In this document: positions 25,697-34,655 of the stretch, in pieces
Numbering within the stretch: the first letter of the stretch is position 1
Layout of the letters: each line of letters starts with the position of its first letter
NCBI GenBank assembly: GCA_963735045.1
Contig: CAVTIZ010000001.1
Coordinates: 1 to 64,000 of the forward strand
Origin: Salsipaludibacter sp963735045
GTDB lineage: Bacteria > Actinomycetota > Nitriliruptoria > Nitriliruptorales > Nitriliruptoraceae
Reading direction: 5' to 3'
Length of the DNA stretch: 64,000 bases
Made by a program: the position numbers and the translations under genes
Notes under the pieces: model-generated
What the model saw: only the letters and a program-made list of their open reading frames with translations
Database searches by the model: none
Told to the model about the DNA's origin: nothing

Positions 25697-26110
25697 ATGC
25701 GCAAGACGGTGTTGGTGGTCATCGGGTCGGTCCTGATCGTCGCCGGAATCGCGATGCTCGCGCTCCCGGGTCCCGGGCTCCTGGTCATCGCGGTCGGCCT
25801 GCTGGTGCTGGCGTCGGCCGGCGTGCTGTGGGCCGCACGCCTGCTGGTGCGGGCGAGGCAACGGCTGCCCGACCCCGCCCCCGACGAGGAGGAGGCCGGC
25901 TTCGTCGACACCGCGGTCCACCAGATCGACGAGAAGATGGAGCAGCTCGACGCCGTCGAGCAGATCGCCGAGGAGGACCGCCAGGCGCGGGAGGAGCGCC
26001 ACCGGGAGGACCTGGTCACCACCCACCAGGACGAACTACGGCGTCGTTCCCCGTTGGACCACCTGCCGGGCGGCCGCCAGCCGGACGCCACCGAGCCCGG
26101 ACCCCGCTGA
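25697..26110 (+). CDS. PGPGW-family small membrane protein, second copy
   Basis: A 137-residue relative of the preceding gene: two hydrophobic segments with ALPGPGLLVIAVGLLVLAS, then a charged tail with a coiled-coil-like stretch (about 70-115, rich in Glu and Gln). ATG start with GGAG 6 bases upstream. Function unknown. The tails of the two proteins are unrelated, so only the membrane hairpin is shared. It ends 22 bases from the convergent paaD. Confidence 0.75.
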   Translation: MRKTVLVVIGSVLIVAGIAMLALPGPGLLVIAVGLLVLASAGVLWAARLLVRARQRLPDPAPDEEEAGFVDTAVHQIDEKMEQLDAVEQIAEEDRQAREERHREDLVTTHQDELRRRSPLDHLPGGRQPDATEPGPR

Positions 26111-26132
26111 CGAGGCCGGGACTGCGGGCGGG

Positions 26133-26669
26133 TCACGCCGACTTGAAGCCCTCGAAGGGTTGCTGGCAGGAGTGGCACATCCACAGGTCGCGGCACGGCG
26201 TCGGTCCGAATGCCGAGTCGCGGGTGGTGTCGGTCGACGAGCAGTAGGGGCAGGTGCGCTCGACCGCGGGTTCACGCACCGAGGCCACCGGCAGCCGGGT
26301 CACGTTGGCCGGCAGGACGTCGTCGGCCATGGACTCCCGGGGCGGGGCGATGCCGAACTCGGCCAGTCGCTCACGTCCCTCGTCGTTGATCCGGTCCGGG
26401 GTCCACACCGGCGAGTACCGGAACGACACGGTGATCGTGCGCGCGCCCTCCACCGCCGCCAGGGCGTGCAGGACGTCGGCGCGAATCATGTCGATGGCCG
26501 GGCACCCGGCGAAGGTCGGCAACAACTCGACCTCCACGGCCCCCCGGTCGTCCACGCGGACGTCGTGCACCATCCCGAGCATGCCGACGGTCACCGCCGG
26601 CAGCTCGGGGTCCTCGACGGCCTCGACCGCCGCCCGGACCTCCTCGGTCGTCGTGGTCGTCGTCACCAT
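26133..26669 (-). CDS. paaD: Phenylacetate degradation protein PaaD
   Basis: MIP18/DUF59-family protein needed for maturation of the phenylacetyl-CoA epoxidase. The N-terminal domain has VEDPELPAVTVGMLGMV and FAGCPAIDMI; the C-terminal zinc-ribbon-like tail has CPYC...C...CHSC and ends PFEGFKSA. 178 residues. The start overlaps the paaC end by 7 bases. Last gene of paaABCD. The reductase gene paaE that usually follows is absent. Confidence 0.92.
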   Translation of the reverse strand: MVTTTTTTEEVRAAVEAVEDPELPAVTVGMLGMVHDVRVDDRGAVEVELLPTFAGCPAIDMIRADVLHALAAVEGARTITVSFRYSPVWTPDRINDEGRERLAEFGIAPPRESMADDVLPANVTRLPVASVREPAVERTCPYCSSTDTTRDSAFGPTPCRDLWMCHSCQQPFEGFKSA

Positions 26670-27496
26670 GTGGCCTCCGGATCCGACTGGTAGAGCGCGG
26701 TCATCTCGGGATGCATGTCCTCGGTGAAGTCGGTGCTGTGGCGACCGCAGCGTCCGCCCGACGCCTCGGGAGGTGCCTGGTCCACCGTCAGCAGGCCCGA
26801 CATCCCGATCGGTTCCAGCAGGGGCTCCATGGTCGCGACCCACCGGCGTCGGATCTCGCGATGGTCCACCGGCAGGGTGCCGTCGGCGACCACCTCGTCC
26901 TCGCCGACGAAGGGTTCGAACAGGCCCTGGGCCTCGGCCACCACCACCGCCATGGCGTCGGCCAAGCGCAGCCGCTCGTCGTCGGTGGCCGACGCGAGGC
27001 GTTCCAGCCAGTGGTCGGCGTGCTGGAGGTGGTAGCGCTGCTCCCAGGCGATCCTGGTGGCCAGCTCGGCGATGGCGGCGTCGGTGGAGTCGACCAGCAC
27101 GGCCAGCCGCGTGGCCACGACGTGGTCGACCACGATGTGGCGTGCCAACGAGAACGCGATGTCCCGGGGTGGCCGCTCGCACAGGATCGCGTGGCGGTAG
27201 GCGTCCGCGGGCCGCCCCAGCCCGATCGCGTCGACCGCACGCCGCACCGCGGGGTCACCCGAGGCCGGTTCGTCGGTCACCAGCAGCTGGTACCACAGGT
27301 CGGCGTGGTTGACCCCGTCCTGGGAGATCGTGGCGAAGGCGAGGTCGAGCTCGATGGCCGGCGCGACCCCGGTCCAGTGCGAGGCCCGGTGCCCGCTGAC
27401 GAGGTCGTCGTCGCCCAGGACCAGCAACAACTGGGCACGTGGAGCGGCCAGGGCCGGCACGACGTCCATCCGGGTGGTGGCGTCCAGGGAGGTCAC
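26663..27496 (-). CDS. paaC: 1,2-phenylacetyl-CoA epoxidase subunit PaaC
   Basis: Structural ferritin-like subunit that pairs with PaaA in the multicomponent epoxidase. LLLVLGDDDLVSGHRASHW near the N-terminus and the helical repeat AWEQRYHLQHADHWLERL are recognisable PaaC features. GTG start at 27496 overlaps the paaB stop (GTGA), giving 277 residues. PaaC lacks the catalytic di-iron site of PaaA in the known enzyme. Confidence 0.92.
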   Translation of the reverse strand: MTSLDATTRMDVVPALAAPRAQLLLVLGDDDLVSGHRASHWTGVAPAIELDLAFATISQDGVNHADLWYQLLVTDEPASGDPAVRRAVDAIGLGRPADAYRHAILCERPPRDIAFSLARHIVVDHVVATRLAVLVDSTDAAIAELATRIAWEQRYHLQHADHWLERLASATDDERLRLADAMAVVVAEAQGLFEPFVGEDEVVADGTLPVDHREIRRRWVATMEPLLEPIGMSGLLTVDQAPPEASGGRCGRHSTDFTEDMHPEMTALYQSDPEATW

Positions 27497-27840
27497 GACG
27501 ACGCCGACGGGAGGTCGCGCCCCGGCGCGGGGCGGGTCTGGAGGTCGCTGCGGCCACGACGCTCGGCGGCCGCACGGGCCGCGGCCCGCTTGTCGCGGAA
27601 TCCCGAGTAGCCCTTCTGGAGCCGGTAGTCGATGTCGACGTGGCGCTGGAGCGTCGACGGGTCCTCGACGTGGTGGAGGTGGTCGCTGCGAACGACCGCG
27701 TAGTCCACCGCCTCCTCGTGGCGGAAGTGGGTCTCGCGCGCCAACAGCAGGGCCGTGTCGCGGTCGGCGGCATGGATCCGCCCCACGTGCTGCAGCGAGT
27801 CGTTGGTCCGGCGTCGCCCGAACACCTCCCAGGTCGCCAT
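27493..27840 (-). CDS. paaB: 1,2-phenylacetyl-CoA epoxidase subunit PaaB
   Basis: Small bridging subunit of the epoxidase. The N-terminus WEVFGRRRTNDSLQHVGRI and VDYAVVRSDHLH are the known pattern. 115 residues, with a basic C-terminal tail. ATG overlaps the paaA stop (ATGA). Confidence 0.93.
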   Translation of the reverse strand: MATWEVFGRRRTNDSLQHVGRIHAADRDTALLLARETHFRHEEAVDYAVVRSDHLHHVEDPSTLQRHVDIDYRLQKGYSGFRDKRAAARAAAERRGRSDLQTRPAPGRDLPSASS

Positions 27841-28817
27841 CAGGCTGCCGTGACCGGGCGCTCGTCACCGAGCACGATCTCCTGGATCCAGTCGTTGTGC
27901 TCGGCCAGGGCCTGCTTCCACCACAGCCGGGTGCGGGTGGCCTCGGACGGCTCGCCCTTCACCAGGTCGGCCAGCTCCTGCCAGTCCGGTTCGGTGTAGG
28001 ACCAGGTCTCGGTGTCGGGGTCCCAGGCCAGCCGGTCGTCGGGCAGTTCGATCCCGGCGTCCCACAGCTTGGGGATGTAGGTGGTCATCCACTCCTGCCG
28101 CGACTCCTCGTTGGTGCGCGGCTTGATGCCCCAGAAGATCGACGGGTCGTCCTCACGGGCCACGTCGGTGCCGAAGAAGTGCAGGATCGGCGTCCACCAG
28201 CGGTCGACGGCCTCCTGCAGCATCGCGACCTGTTCGTCGCTTCCGCTGGCCAGCGCCAGCAGGATGTCCTCCCCGTGGCGGTAGTGCAACGACTCCTCGG
28301 CGACCACCCGACGCATGACCCGCAGGTACGGCGCGTAGGACGTGTCGGTGAGGGCACGCTGGGTCACGATGGCCGCACCGTCGACCAGGAACCCGATGCA
28401 GGCCACGTCGCCCCACGTCTTCGTCGGGTAGTGGAACACGTTGTGGAACCGGCCACGGCCGGCCACGAGGTCGGCGTACATCTGCGCACGCGGCTTGCCC
28501 AACGACTCGGCGACGCGGTAGATGAGCTGGCCGTGCCCGACCTCGTCCTGGACCTTCGCGGCCAGGGAACGCTTGCGCCGCAGGCTGGGGGCACGGGCGA
28601 TCCACTCCCGTTCGGGCAGTGCGCCCATGATCTCGGAGTTGGCGTGCATCTCGATGAACTTGAGGTTGAGCTGGCGGTACGTGTCGGGCATCCAGTCGCG
28701 CGCCTCGACCTTGCCCCCGGCATGGATGTGGTCCACGAACTCCTTCGTGCGGTCGTCCATGTCGTCCCGTGCAGGGATCAGACTGCCCATGGGGCGACCT
28801 CCATCGGTCGTCGTCAT
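27840..28817 (-). CDS. paaA: 1,2-phenylacetyl-CoA epoxidase subunit PaaA
   Basis: Catalytic di-iron subunit, which epoxidises the ring of phenylacetyl-CoA. Carboxylate/His ligand regions KVQDEVGHGQLIY and VAEESLHYRHGED are present, with FWGIKPRTNEESRQEW near the C-terminus. 325 residues from ATG 28817; an internal Met (28790) is an alternative. First gene of paaABCD, divergent from the ABC transporter operon with about 190 bases between, where both promoters must lie. No PaaR/PaaX regulator gene is adjacent. Confidence 0.94.
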   Translation of the reverse strand: MTTTDGGRPMGSLIPARDDMDDRTKEFVDHIHAGGKVEARDWMPDTYRQLNLKFIEMHANSEIMGALPEREWIARAPSLRRKRSLAAKVQDEVGHGQLIYRVAESLGKPRAQMYADLVAGRGRFHNVFHYPTKTWGDVACIGFLVDGAAIVTQRALTDTSYAPYLRVMRRVVAEESLHYRHGEDILLALASGSDEQVAMLQEAVDRWWTPILHFFGTDVAREDDPSIFWGIKPRTNEESRQEWMTTYIPKLWDAGIELPDDRLAWDPDTETWSYTEPDWQELADLVKGEPSEATRTRLWWKQALAEHNDWIQEIVLGDERPVTAA

Positions 28818-29007
28818 CGCTCCAGTTCGAGCGTATCGATGGCCTCCTGTCGCGGACCGTGGACGTCCGGCGTGCATTGTCGCGCGCCCTGCGCACGTTT
28901 GCTCCGACCGCGATCGGACCCCCGGACGCCCCATGATGGCGCACCTACGTTCGGGCCCCGCCGGGAGGGCGAGCCTGGCGTCGTCGGTTGGGAAGGTCAG
29001 GTCGTTC

Positions 29008-29787
29008 GTGCTGGACGTGCGCAACCTCGAGGTCGTCTACGAGGACGTGATCCTGGTCCTCAAGGGCCTGTCGCTGCGCGTCCCCGATGGGGAGATCGTG
29101 GCGCTGCTCGGGCCCAACGGGGCGGGCAAGACCACCGTGCTGCGCGCCCTGACCGGGCTGTTGGACGTCCACCACGGCGAGATCACCCGGGGCACCGTGG
29201 AGTTCGACGGCTCGGTCATGTCGGACCGCCAGCCCCACCAGATCGTGGCGGCCGGGATCGCCCAGGTGATGGAGGGCCGACGCGTGTTCGCCGAACTGAC
29301 CGTCGAGGAGAACCTGCGGGCCGGCGCCTACGCGGGCCGGGGGGACGGCTCCATGGACCGGGTGTTCGACCTGTTCCCGATCCTGGCCGAACGCCGTCGT
29401 GCCACCGCCGGCTACCTGTCCGGTGGGGAACAACAGATGCTGGCCATCGGCCGGGCGCTGATGGGCGACCCCGAGCTGTTGCTGCTCGACGAACCCTCCC
29501 TGGGCCTGGCCCCCCGACTGGTCGCGCAGATCCGCGACCTGATCGTGGAGATCAACGCCCAGGGCACGGCGGTCCTGCTGGTCGAGCAGAACGCGACGAT
29601 GGCACTCGAGATCGCGTCCCACGGCTACGTGCTGGAGACCGGGAAGATCGTGCTGGACAAGTCGGCCACGGAACTCCTGGCCGACGAGGACATGCGCGAG
29701 TTCTACCTCGGCGTCCACGCCGGTGGCGACCGTCGGTCGTTCCGCGACGTCAAGCACTACCGCCGGCGCAAGCGCTGGCTGTCCTGA
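29008..29787 (+). CDS. Branched-chain-type ABC transporter ATP-binding protein (LivF-like)
   Basis: ATPase of a HAAT-family importer. Walker A GPNGAGKT, signature LSGGEQQMLAIGRAL and Walker B LLLLDEPS are intact; the C-terminal LETGKIVLD is the usual LivF ending, followed by a basic tail. GTG 29008 gives the canonical start LDVRNLEVVYEDV; an in-frame ATG at 28933 would add 25 residues without homology. First gene of an operon of two ATPases, an acyl-CoA ligase, two permeases and a binding protein. Confidence 0.9.
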   Translation: MLDVRNLEVVYEDVILVLKGLSLRVPDGEIVALLGPNGAGKTTVLRALTGLLDVHHGEITRGTVEFDGSVMSDRQPHQIVAAGIAQVMEGRRVFAELTVEENLRAGAYAGRGDGSMDRVFDLFPILAERRRATAGYLSGGEQQMLAIGRALMGDPELLLLDEPSLGLAPRLVAQIRDLIVEINAQGTAVLLVEQNATMALEIASHGYVLETGKIVLDKSATELLADEDMREFYLGVHAGGDRRSFRDVKHYRRRKRWLS

Positions 29788-29821
29788 CCACCGATGCGAC
29801 CGACTGCGAGGGACGACCCGA

Positions 29822-30661
29822 ATGGCCATCACCCACCCGCTGACCGCCGCACTGCCGTCGACGCAGGAGCCCCTGCCCGACGGACCGGTGGTGGACGCGC
29901 GTGACGTCACGCTGTCCTTCGCCGGCGTGACCGCCGTCGACGACGTCTCCTACCAGGTCCAGCACCGCGAACTGTTCGCGATCGTGGGGCCCAACGGTGC
30001 CGGCAAGACCTCCAACTTCAACCTGATCTCGGGCGTCTACCGGGCCACCGCCGGACAGGTGCGGGTCCTGGGCACGGACGTCGCCGACCACCGTCCCCAC
30101 GAGATCGCCCGGTTCGGCGTCGCCCGGACCTTCCAGAACATCGAGCTGTTCGAGAACCTGACGGTGGTCGACAACCTCATGCTCGGCCGCCAGCAGCACA
30201 TCGACTACTCGTGGGCGGCCGCCATGGTGCGCACGCCCGCGGTCCGCCGGGCCGAGGTGGCCAACCGCGAGGTGGTCGAGGCCATCATCGACTTCCTCGA
30301 CATCCAGTCCCACCGGGCGTCGCCGGTGGGGATGCTGCCCTACGGCATCCAGAAGCGGGTCGAACTCGGGCGCGCGCTGGCGATGGAACCCAAGCTGCTG
30401 CTGCTGGACGAGCCCGTGGCCGGGATGAACCTCGAGGAGACCGAGGACATGGCCCGGTTCATCCTCGACATCCGTGACGAACTGGGCATCACCATCATCA
30501 TGGTCGAACACGACATGGGGCTGGTCATGGACCTGGCCGACCGGGTCCTGGTGCTGGACTTCGGCCAGGTCATCGCCGACGACGTCCCGGCCGTGGTCCA
30601 ACGCGACCCGGAGGTCATCCGGGCCTACCTCGGCGGTTCCCACCAGGAGGATGCGGCATGA
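29822..30661 (+). CDS. Branched-chain-type ABC transporter ATP-binding protein (LivG-like)
   Basis: Second ATPase of the importer, 279 residues. Walker A GPNGAGKTS, the GVARTFQNIELFENLTV block and Walker B LLLLDEPVAGMN are typical LivG features. The signature is LPYGIQKRVELGRAL rather than LSGGQ, which is usual for LivG. About 25 extra residues precede the domain. Its stop overlaps the ligase start (ATGA). Confidence 0.92.
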   Translation: MAITHPLTAALPSTQEPLPDGPVVDARDVTLSFAGVTAVDDVSYQVQHRELFAIVGPNGAGKTSNFNLISGVYRATAGQVRVLGTDVADHRPHEIARFGVARTFQNIELFENLTVVDNLMLGRQQHIDYSWAAAMVRTPAVRRAEVANREVVEAIIDFLDIQSHRASPVGMLPYGIQKRVELGRALAMEPKLLLLDEPVAGMNLEETEDMARFILDIRDELGITIIMVEHDMGLVMDLADRVLVLDFGQVIADDVPAVVQRDPEVIRAYLGGSHQEDAA

Positions 30662-32529
30662 CGGCCACCGCGACCGCGCCCCGCCTGGACCGTCCCGCCA
30701 CCGATGCACCCGTGCTGCGCCTGCGTGCCCACGCCGCCGACCCACCCAGCCCGGTGGCCCTGCGCGAGAAGCACCTGGGGGTGTGGCGCGACATCACCTG
30801 GCAGGAGTACTGGGACCAGGCCGAGGTGGTGGCGCACGCGCTGCTGTCGCTGGGCGTCGCGGTCGGCGACCGCGTGGCCGTCCACAGTGAGAACCGCTTC
30901 GAATGGGTCGCCACCGACTTCGGCTGCCAGGCGATCCGGGCCGCCTGCATGGGCCTGTACCCCACCAACCCGTCCGAGGAGGTCGGGTACATGCTGGCCG
31001 ACGCCGGCGCCCGGGTGCTGGTGGCCGAGGACCAGGAGCAGGTCGACAAGGTGCTGGCGCTGGACCGGACGACCGTCCCGGACCTGGAGGTGATCGTCCA
31101 CCTGGAGGAACGCGGTGTCCGCGACTACGACGACGACCGCCTGCTGCCGTGGGTGGACTTCCTGGCTCGGGGTCGCGACCACCGCCAGGCCCACCCCCAC
31201 GCCGTGGACGACCACCTCGCGGCGATCCGCGACGACGACCTCGCGATCCTGATCTACACGTCGGGCACGACCGGGCCTCCCAAGGGCGCCATGATCACGG
31301 TCGGCAACGTCAACTACGCCATCGAGACCGTCGGCTCGCCCACCGGGTTCTTCCAGCCGCCGATCGGCCCCGACGACTGGCTGCTGAGCTACCTGCCGCT
31401 GTGCCATGTCTACGAGCGACTGCTGACCAGTTGGCTGGGCGCCGGACTGGGCGCGACCGTCCACTTCGCCGAGTCCATCGACACCGTCACCCGTGACCTC
31501 GCCGAGGTCCAACCGACCATCTTCGCCACCGTGCCCCGGATCCTGGAGAAGATGCACGCCGGCGTCACGGTGCGGATGTCCGCGGCGTCACGGGCGAAGA
31601 AGGCCAACTGGCGGCTGTGGTCCGGCGTCGCCGAGCACATCGGGCGCACCAAGGTCGCCAACGACGGCCGCCACACCCCCGCCACCCGCGCGCTGGAGGC
31701 CGTCGGCGACGTGTTCCTGTTCCGCGCGCTCAAGGAACGCCTCGGGCTCCAGCACTGCCGCGCCGCGGTGTCGGGAGCGGCACCGATCGCCCCGGAGCTG
31801 CTGCAGTTCTTCATGGGCATCGGCGTCCCGATCTCGGAGGGCTACGGCCAGACCGAGAACTGCGCCGTCGCGACCTCCAACCCCCTGGACGACCTGCGGT
31901 TGGGGACCGTCGGAAAGCCACTGCAGGGCGTCGAACTGCGGCTGGACGACGACACCCACGAGATCCTGGTCCGCCACCCGGCCGTCTTCCCCGGCTACTG
32001 GAACCGGCCCGACGCGACCGCCGAGGCGATCGACGACGGCTGGCTGCACACCGGCGACGTCGGGGAGTGGGACGGCGACCACCTCAAGATCGTGGACCGC
32101 ATCAAGGACATCATCATCACCGCTGGCGGCAAGAACATCTCGCCGTCGGAACTCGAGAACAGCCTCAAGACGTCGCCGTTCATCAAGGAGGCGATCGTGA
32201 TCGGCGATCGTCGCAAGTTCATCTCGGCCCTGATCGGCATCGACGGTGACGTCGTGGGCGACTGGGCGCAGGCACGACGCATCACCTACACGACCTACCG
32301 CGACCTCACCGAGCGACCCGAGGTGGTCGAGCTGGTCGCCGCCGAGGTCGACCGCGCCAACGAACGGTTCGCCCGGGTGGAGCGCGTCAAGGAGTTCCGG
32401 CTCCTGCCCAAGGAGCTGGACCACGAGGACGGCGAGGTCACGGCGACCCAGAAGGTCAAGCGGTCGGCCATCGCCGAGATCTTCGCCGACCAGATCGCCG
32501 ACATGTACGGCACCGGGACCCCGGCGTGA
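30658..32529 (+). CDS. AMP-forming acyl/aryl-CoA ligase (FadD15-like)
   Basis: A 623-residue adenylate-forming enzyme. A3 motif IYTSGTTGPPKGAM, A5 GYGQTENCAV, A7 WLHTGDVGEWDGDHLKIVDR and the C-terminal catalytic-lysine region TQKVKRSAI are present. It resembles long-chain acyl-CoA synthetases. It is embedded between LivG and LivH genes with 4-base overlaps on both sides. This suggests the imported compound is a carboxylic acid that is activated on entry. Substrate unknown; the neighbouring paa genes make aromatic or fatty acids good candidates. Confidence 0.88.
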   Translation: MTATATAPRLDRPATDAPVLRLRAHAADPPSPVALREKHLGVWRDITWQEYWDQAEVVAHALLSLGVAVGDRVAVHSENRFEWVATDFGCQAIRAACMGLYPTNPSEEVGYMLADAGARVLVAEDQEQVDKVLALDRTTVPDLEVIVHLEERGVRDYDDDRLLPWVDFLARGRDHRQAHPHAVDDHLAAIRDDDLAILIYTSGTTGPPKGAMITVGNVNYAIETVGSPTGFFQPPIGPDDWLLSYLPLCHVYERLLTSWLGAGLGATVHFAESIDTVTRDLAEVQPTIFATVPRILEKMHAGVTVRMSAASRAKKANWRLWSGVAEHIGRTKVANDGRHTPATRALEAVGDVFLFRALKERLGLQHCRAAVSGAAPIAPELLQFFMGIGVPISEGYGQTENCAVATSNPLDDLRLGTVGKPLQGVELRLDDDTHEILVRHPAVFPGYWNRPDATAEAIDDGWLHTGDVGEWDGDHLKIVDRIKDIIITAGGKNISPSELENSLKTSPFIKEAIVIGDRRKFISALIGIDGDVVGDWAQARRITYTTYRDLTERPEVVELVAAEVDRANERFARVERVKEFRLLPKELDHEDGEVTATQKVKRSAIAEIFADQIADMYGTGTPA

Positions 32530-33422
32530 CCTTCCTCGCCCAGGCCCTGCTGTCGGGCATCGCGCTCGGGGCGGTCTATGCGTTGCTCGCGCTCGGCTTC
32601 GTGATCATCTACCGGGCCACCGACGTGGTGAGCTTCGCCCAGCCGGCCCTGATGGTCTTCGGCGCCTACTGGACGGTCTACGTCGCGACGGTGATCGGCT
32701 GGAACTTCTGGGTCGCGCTGGTCCTCGCGGGCATGCTGGGCGCGGCGATGGGCGCGGTGATCGAGCGCACGCTGCTGCGCCCACTGGTGGGCCGACCACC
32801 CTTCTCCGCGGTGATGGTCACGATCGGGCTCGACATCGTGCTGCGGGTGATCGTCGACGACCTCATCGGCATCAGCCAGCGGACCGTGGGGGACCCGTTC
32901 GGGCTCCAGGTCGTGCAGGTCGCCGGCATCCCGATCCCCCAGTCCGACATCGCGGCCGTACTGGGCGCCGTCCTGGTGATCAGCGTGCTGTTGGCGTTCT
33001 ACCGCTTCACCAAGTACGGCCTGGCGATGCGGGCAGCCGCGTTCGACCAGGAGGCGGCGATGGCCCAGGGCATTCCCGTGGGACGCATGTACAACCTCGC
33101 ATGGGCCCTGGCGGGTGCGATGGCGGCGATCGCGGGGACCTTCGTCTCGATGGGCAACTCGTCGTTGTCCCGCTCGACGTGGGTGTTCGCCCTGCGGGCC
33201 CTGCCGGTGATCGTGCTCGGTGGGCTGGACTCCATCCGCGGGGCGATCATCGGGGGCCTGATCATCGGGGTCATCGAGCGCCTGGTCGGGGCCTACCAAC
33301 CCGGCGTCGCGCCGTGGCTCGGCGCCGGCTTCGAGCTGGTCGTGCCCTACATCGTGATGCTGTTGGTCCTGCTGGTGAAGCCCTACGGCCTGTTCGGCAC
33401 CGAGGAGGTGACGCGGGTGTGA
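32526..33422 (+). CDS. Branched-chain-type ABC transporter permease (LivH-like)
   Basis: A 298-residue permease with about eight membrane helices; GIALGAVYALLALGFVIIYR at the N-terminus and LGGLDSIRGAIIGGLIIGVIE near the C-terminus are the conserved LivH blocks. GTG start overlaps the ligase stop, and the stop overlaps the LivM start (GTGA). Confidence 0.92.
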   Translation: MTFLAQALLSGIALGAVYALLALGFVIIYRATDVVSFAQPALMVFGAYWTVYVATVIGWNFWVALVLAGMLGAAMGAVIERTLLRPLVGRPPFSAVMVTIGLDIVLRVIVDDLIGISQRTVGDPFGLQVVQVAGIPIPQSDIAAVLGAVLVISVLLAFYRFTKYGLAMRAAAFDQEAAMAQGIPVGRMYNLAWALAGAMAAIAGTFVSMGNSSLSRSTWVFALRALPVIVLGGLDSIRGAIIGGLIIGVIERLVGAYQPGVAPWLGAGFELVVPYIVMLLVLLVKPYGLFGTEEVTRV

Positions 33423-34558
33423 GGACCTCACGACGACCCCGGATGGTCCGCGACCATCGCCAGGCCATGGCGTTGGTCCGCACCCCCGTGCGCGGGTTCT
33501 GGCTGGCCGTGCTGCTGGTCGTGGCGATCAGCGCCCCCGTGTGGATGTCCAACGGACTGCTGTTCCTGCTGATCGCCGGACTGGCCTACATCGTCGGGGC
33601 CATCGGACTCAACCTGGTCAGCGGGTTCGCCGGCCAGTTGTCGTTGGGCCACGCCTTCTTCCTGGCCGTGGGGGCCTACACGGCCGCGGTGATCTCCGGG
33701 CCCTCCGCCGGAGCGACGTTCGGGCTGGGCATCGGGGAGATCCTGGTGTGGCTGCCGGCCGCCGGGCTGGTGGCGGGCCTGGCGGGGCTGCTGGTCGGCC
33801 CGATCGCCACCCGCCTGCGGGGGCTGTACCTGGCCATCGTGACCCTGGGGCTGGTGTTCGTCGGCGACCACGTCCTGCGCGAATGGACCTCGCTGACCGG
33901 GGGGGTCGGCTTCGGTCGGGCCGCACCGGACCCGACCCTGTTCGGCGTCGACCTCGCCACCACCGGGCCGATCCTTGGCATCGACGTCGCCCGGAGCGCC
34001 CTGCTGTACTGGTTCAGCCTGGTCGTCGTGGTGCTGTTGACCGTGCTGGCCCTCAACCTCGTCCGGTCACGGATCGGTCGTTCCTTCCAGGCGGTGCGGG
34101 ACCGCGACGTCGCCGCGGAGGTCATGGGCATCGACCTGACCCGGACCAAGCTGATCGCCTTCGCCATCAGTTCGGCCTATGCCGGGATGGCGGGTGCCAT
34201 GCTCGCCATGCGCCTGGAGACCATCGAGGCGACCCAGTTCAACCTGCTGCTGTCCTTCCTGTTCATCACGATGATCCTCGTCGGCGGCATCTCGTCCATC
34301 CCGGGCGCGATCGTCGGCGCCCTGGTCATCGCCGTGCTGCCCGACCTGGCCGGGCCGATCGGGGAGGTGCTGTCGCCAGGCTTCGACGCGCTGGTGTTCT
34401 GGCGTGAGGACGGCGGCTTCCCGCTCGACCAGTTCCAGCTCGAGCAACTGCTCTACGGGGCCCTGCTGATCGTGTTCGTCCTGCTGGAACCCCGCGGCCT
34501 GATGGGACTGTGGTCCCGCATCCGCAACTACTGGCGGGCCTTCCCGTTCTCCTACTGA
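33419..34558 (+). CDS. Branched-chain-type ABC transporter permease (LivM-like)
   Basis: Second permease, 379 residues, about ten membrane helices. AIGLNLVSGFAGQLSLGHAF is the LivM hallmark and GGISSIPGAIVGALVI the C-terminal one. GTG at 33419 overlaps the LivH stop. The N-terminal 25 residues are basic and cytoplasmic. Confidence 0.92.
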   Translation: MRTSRRPRMVRDHRQAMALVRTPVRGFWLAVLLVVAISAPVWMSNGLLFLLIAGLAYIVGAIGLNLVSGFAGQLSLGHAFFLAVGAYTAAVISGPSAGATFGLGIGEILVWLPAAGLVAGLAGLLVGPIATRLRGLYLAIVTLGLVFVGDHVLREWTSLTGGVGFGRAAPDPTLFGVDLATTGPILGIDVARSALLYWFSLVVVVLLTVLALNLVRSRIGRSFQAVRDRDVAAEVMGIDLTRTKLIAFAISSAYAGMAGAMLAMRLETIEATQFNLLLSFLFITMILVGGISSIPGAIVGALVIAVLPDLAGPIGEVLSPGFDALVFWREDGGFPLDQFQLEQLLYGALLIVFVLLEPRGLMGLWSRIRNYWRAFPFSY

Positions 34559-34655
34559 CCCCGACCCACCCCCGACCCATCCGACCCACCCGGGGACGCA
34601 CCCGCGACCCCGATCGTCCACGACCCCGGCTCGCCGGGACACGAGGAGACGCACG

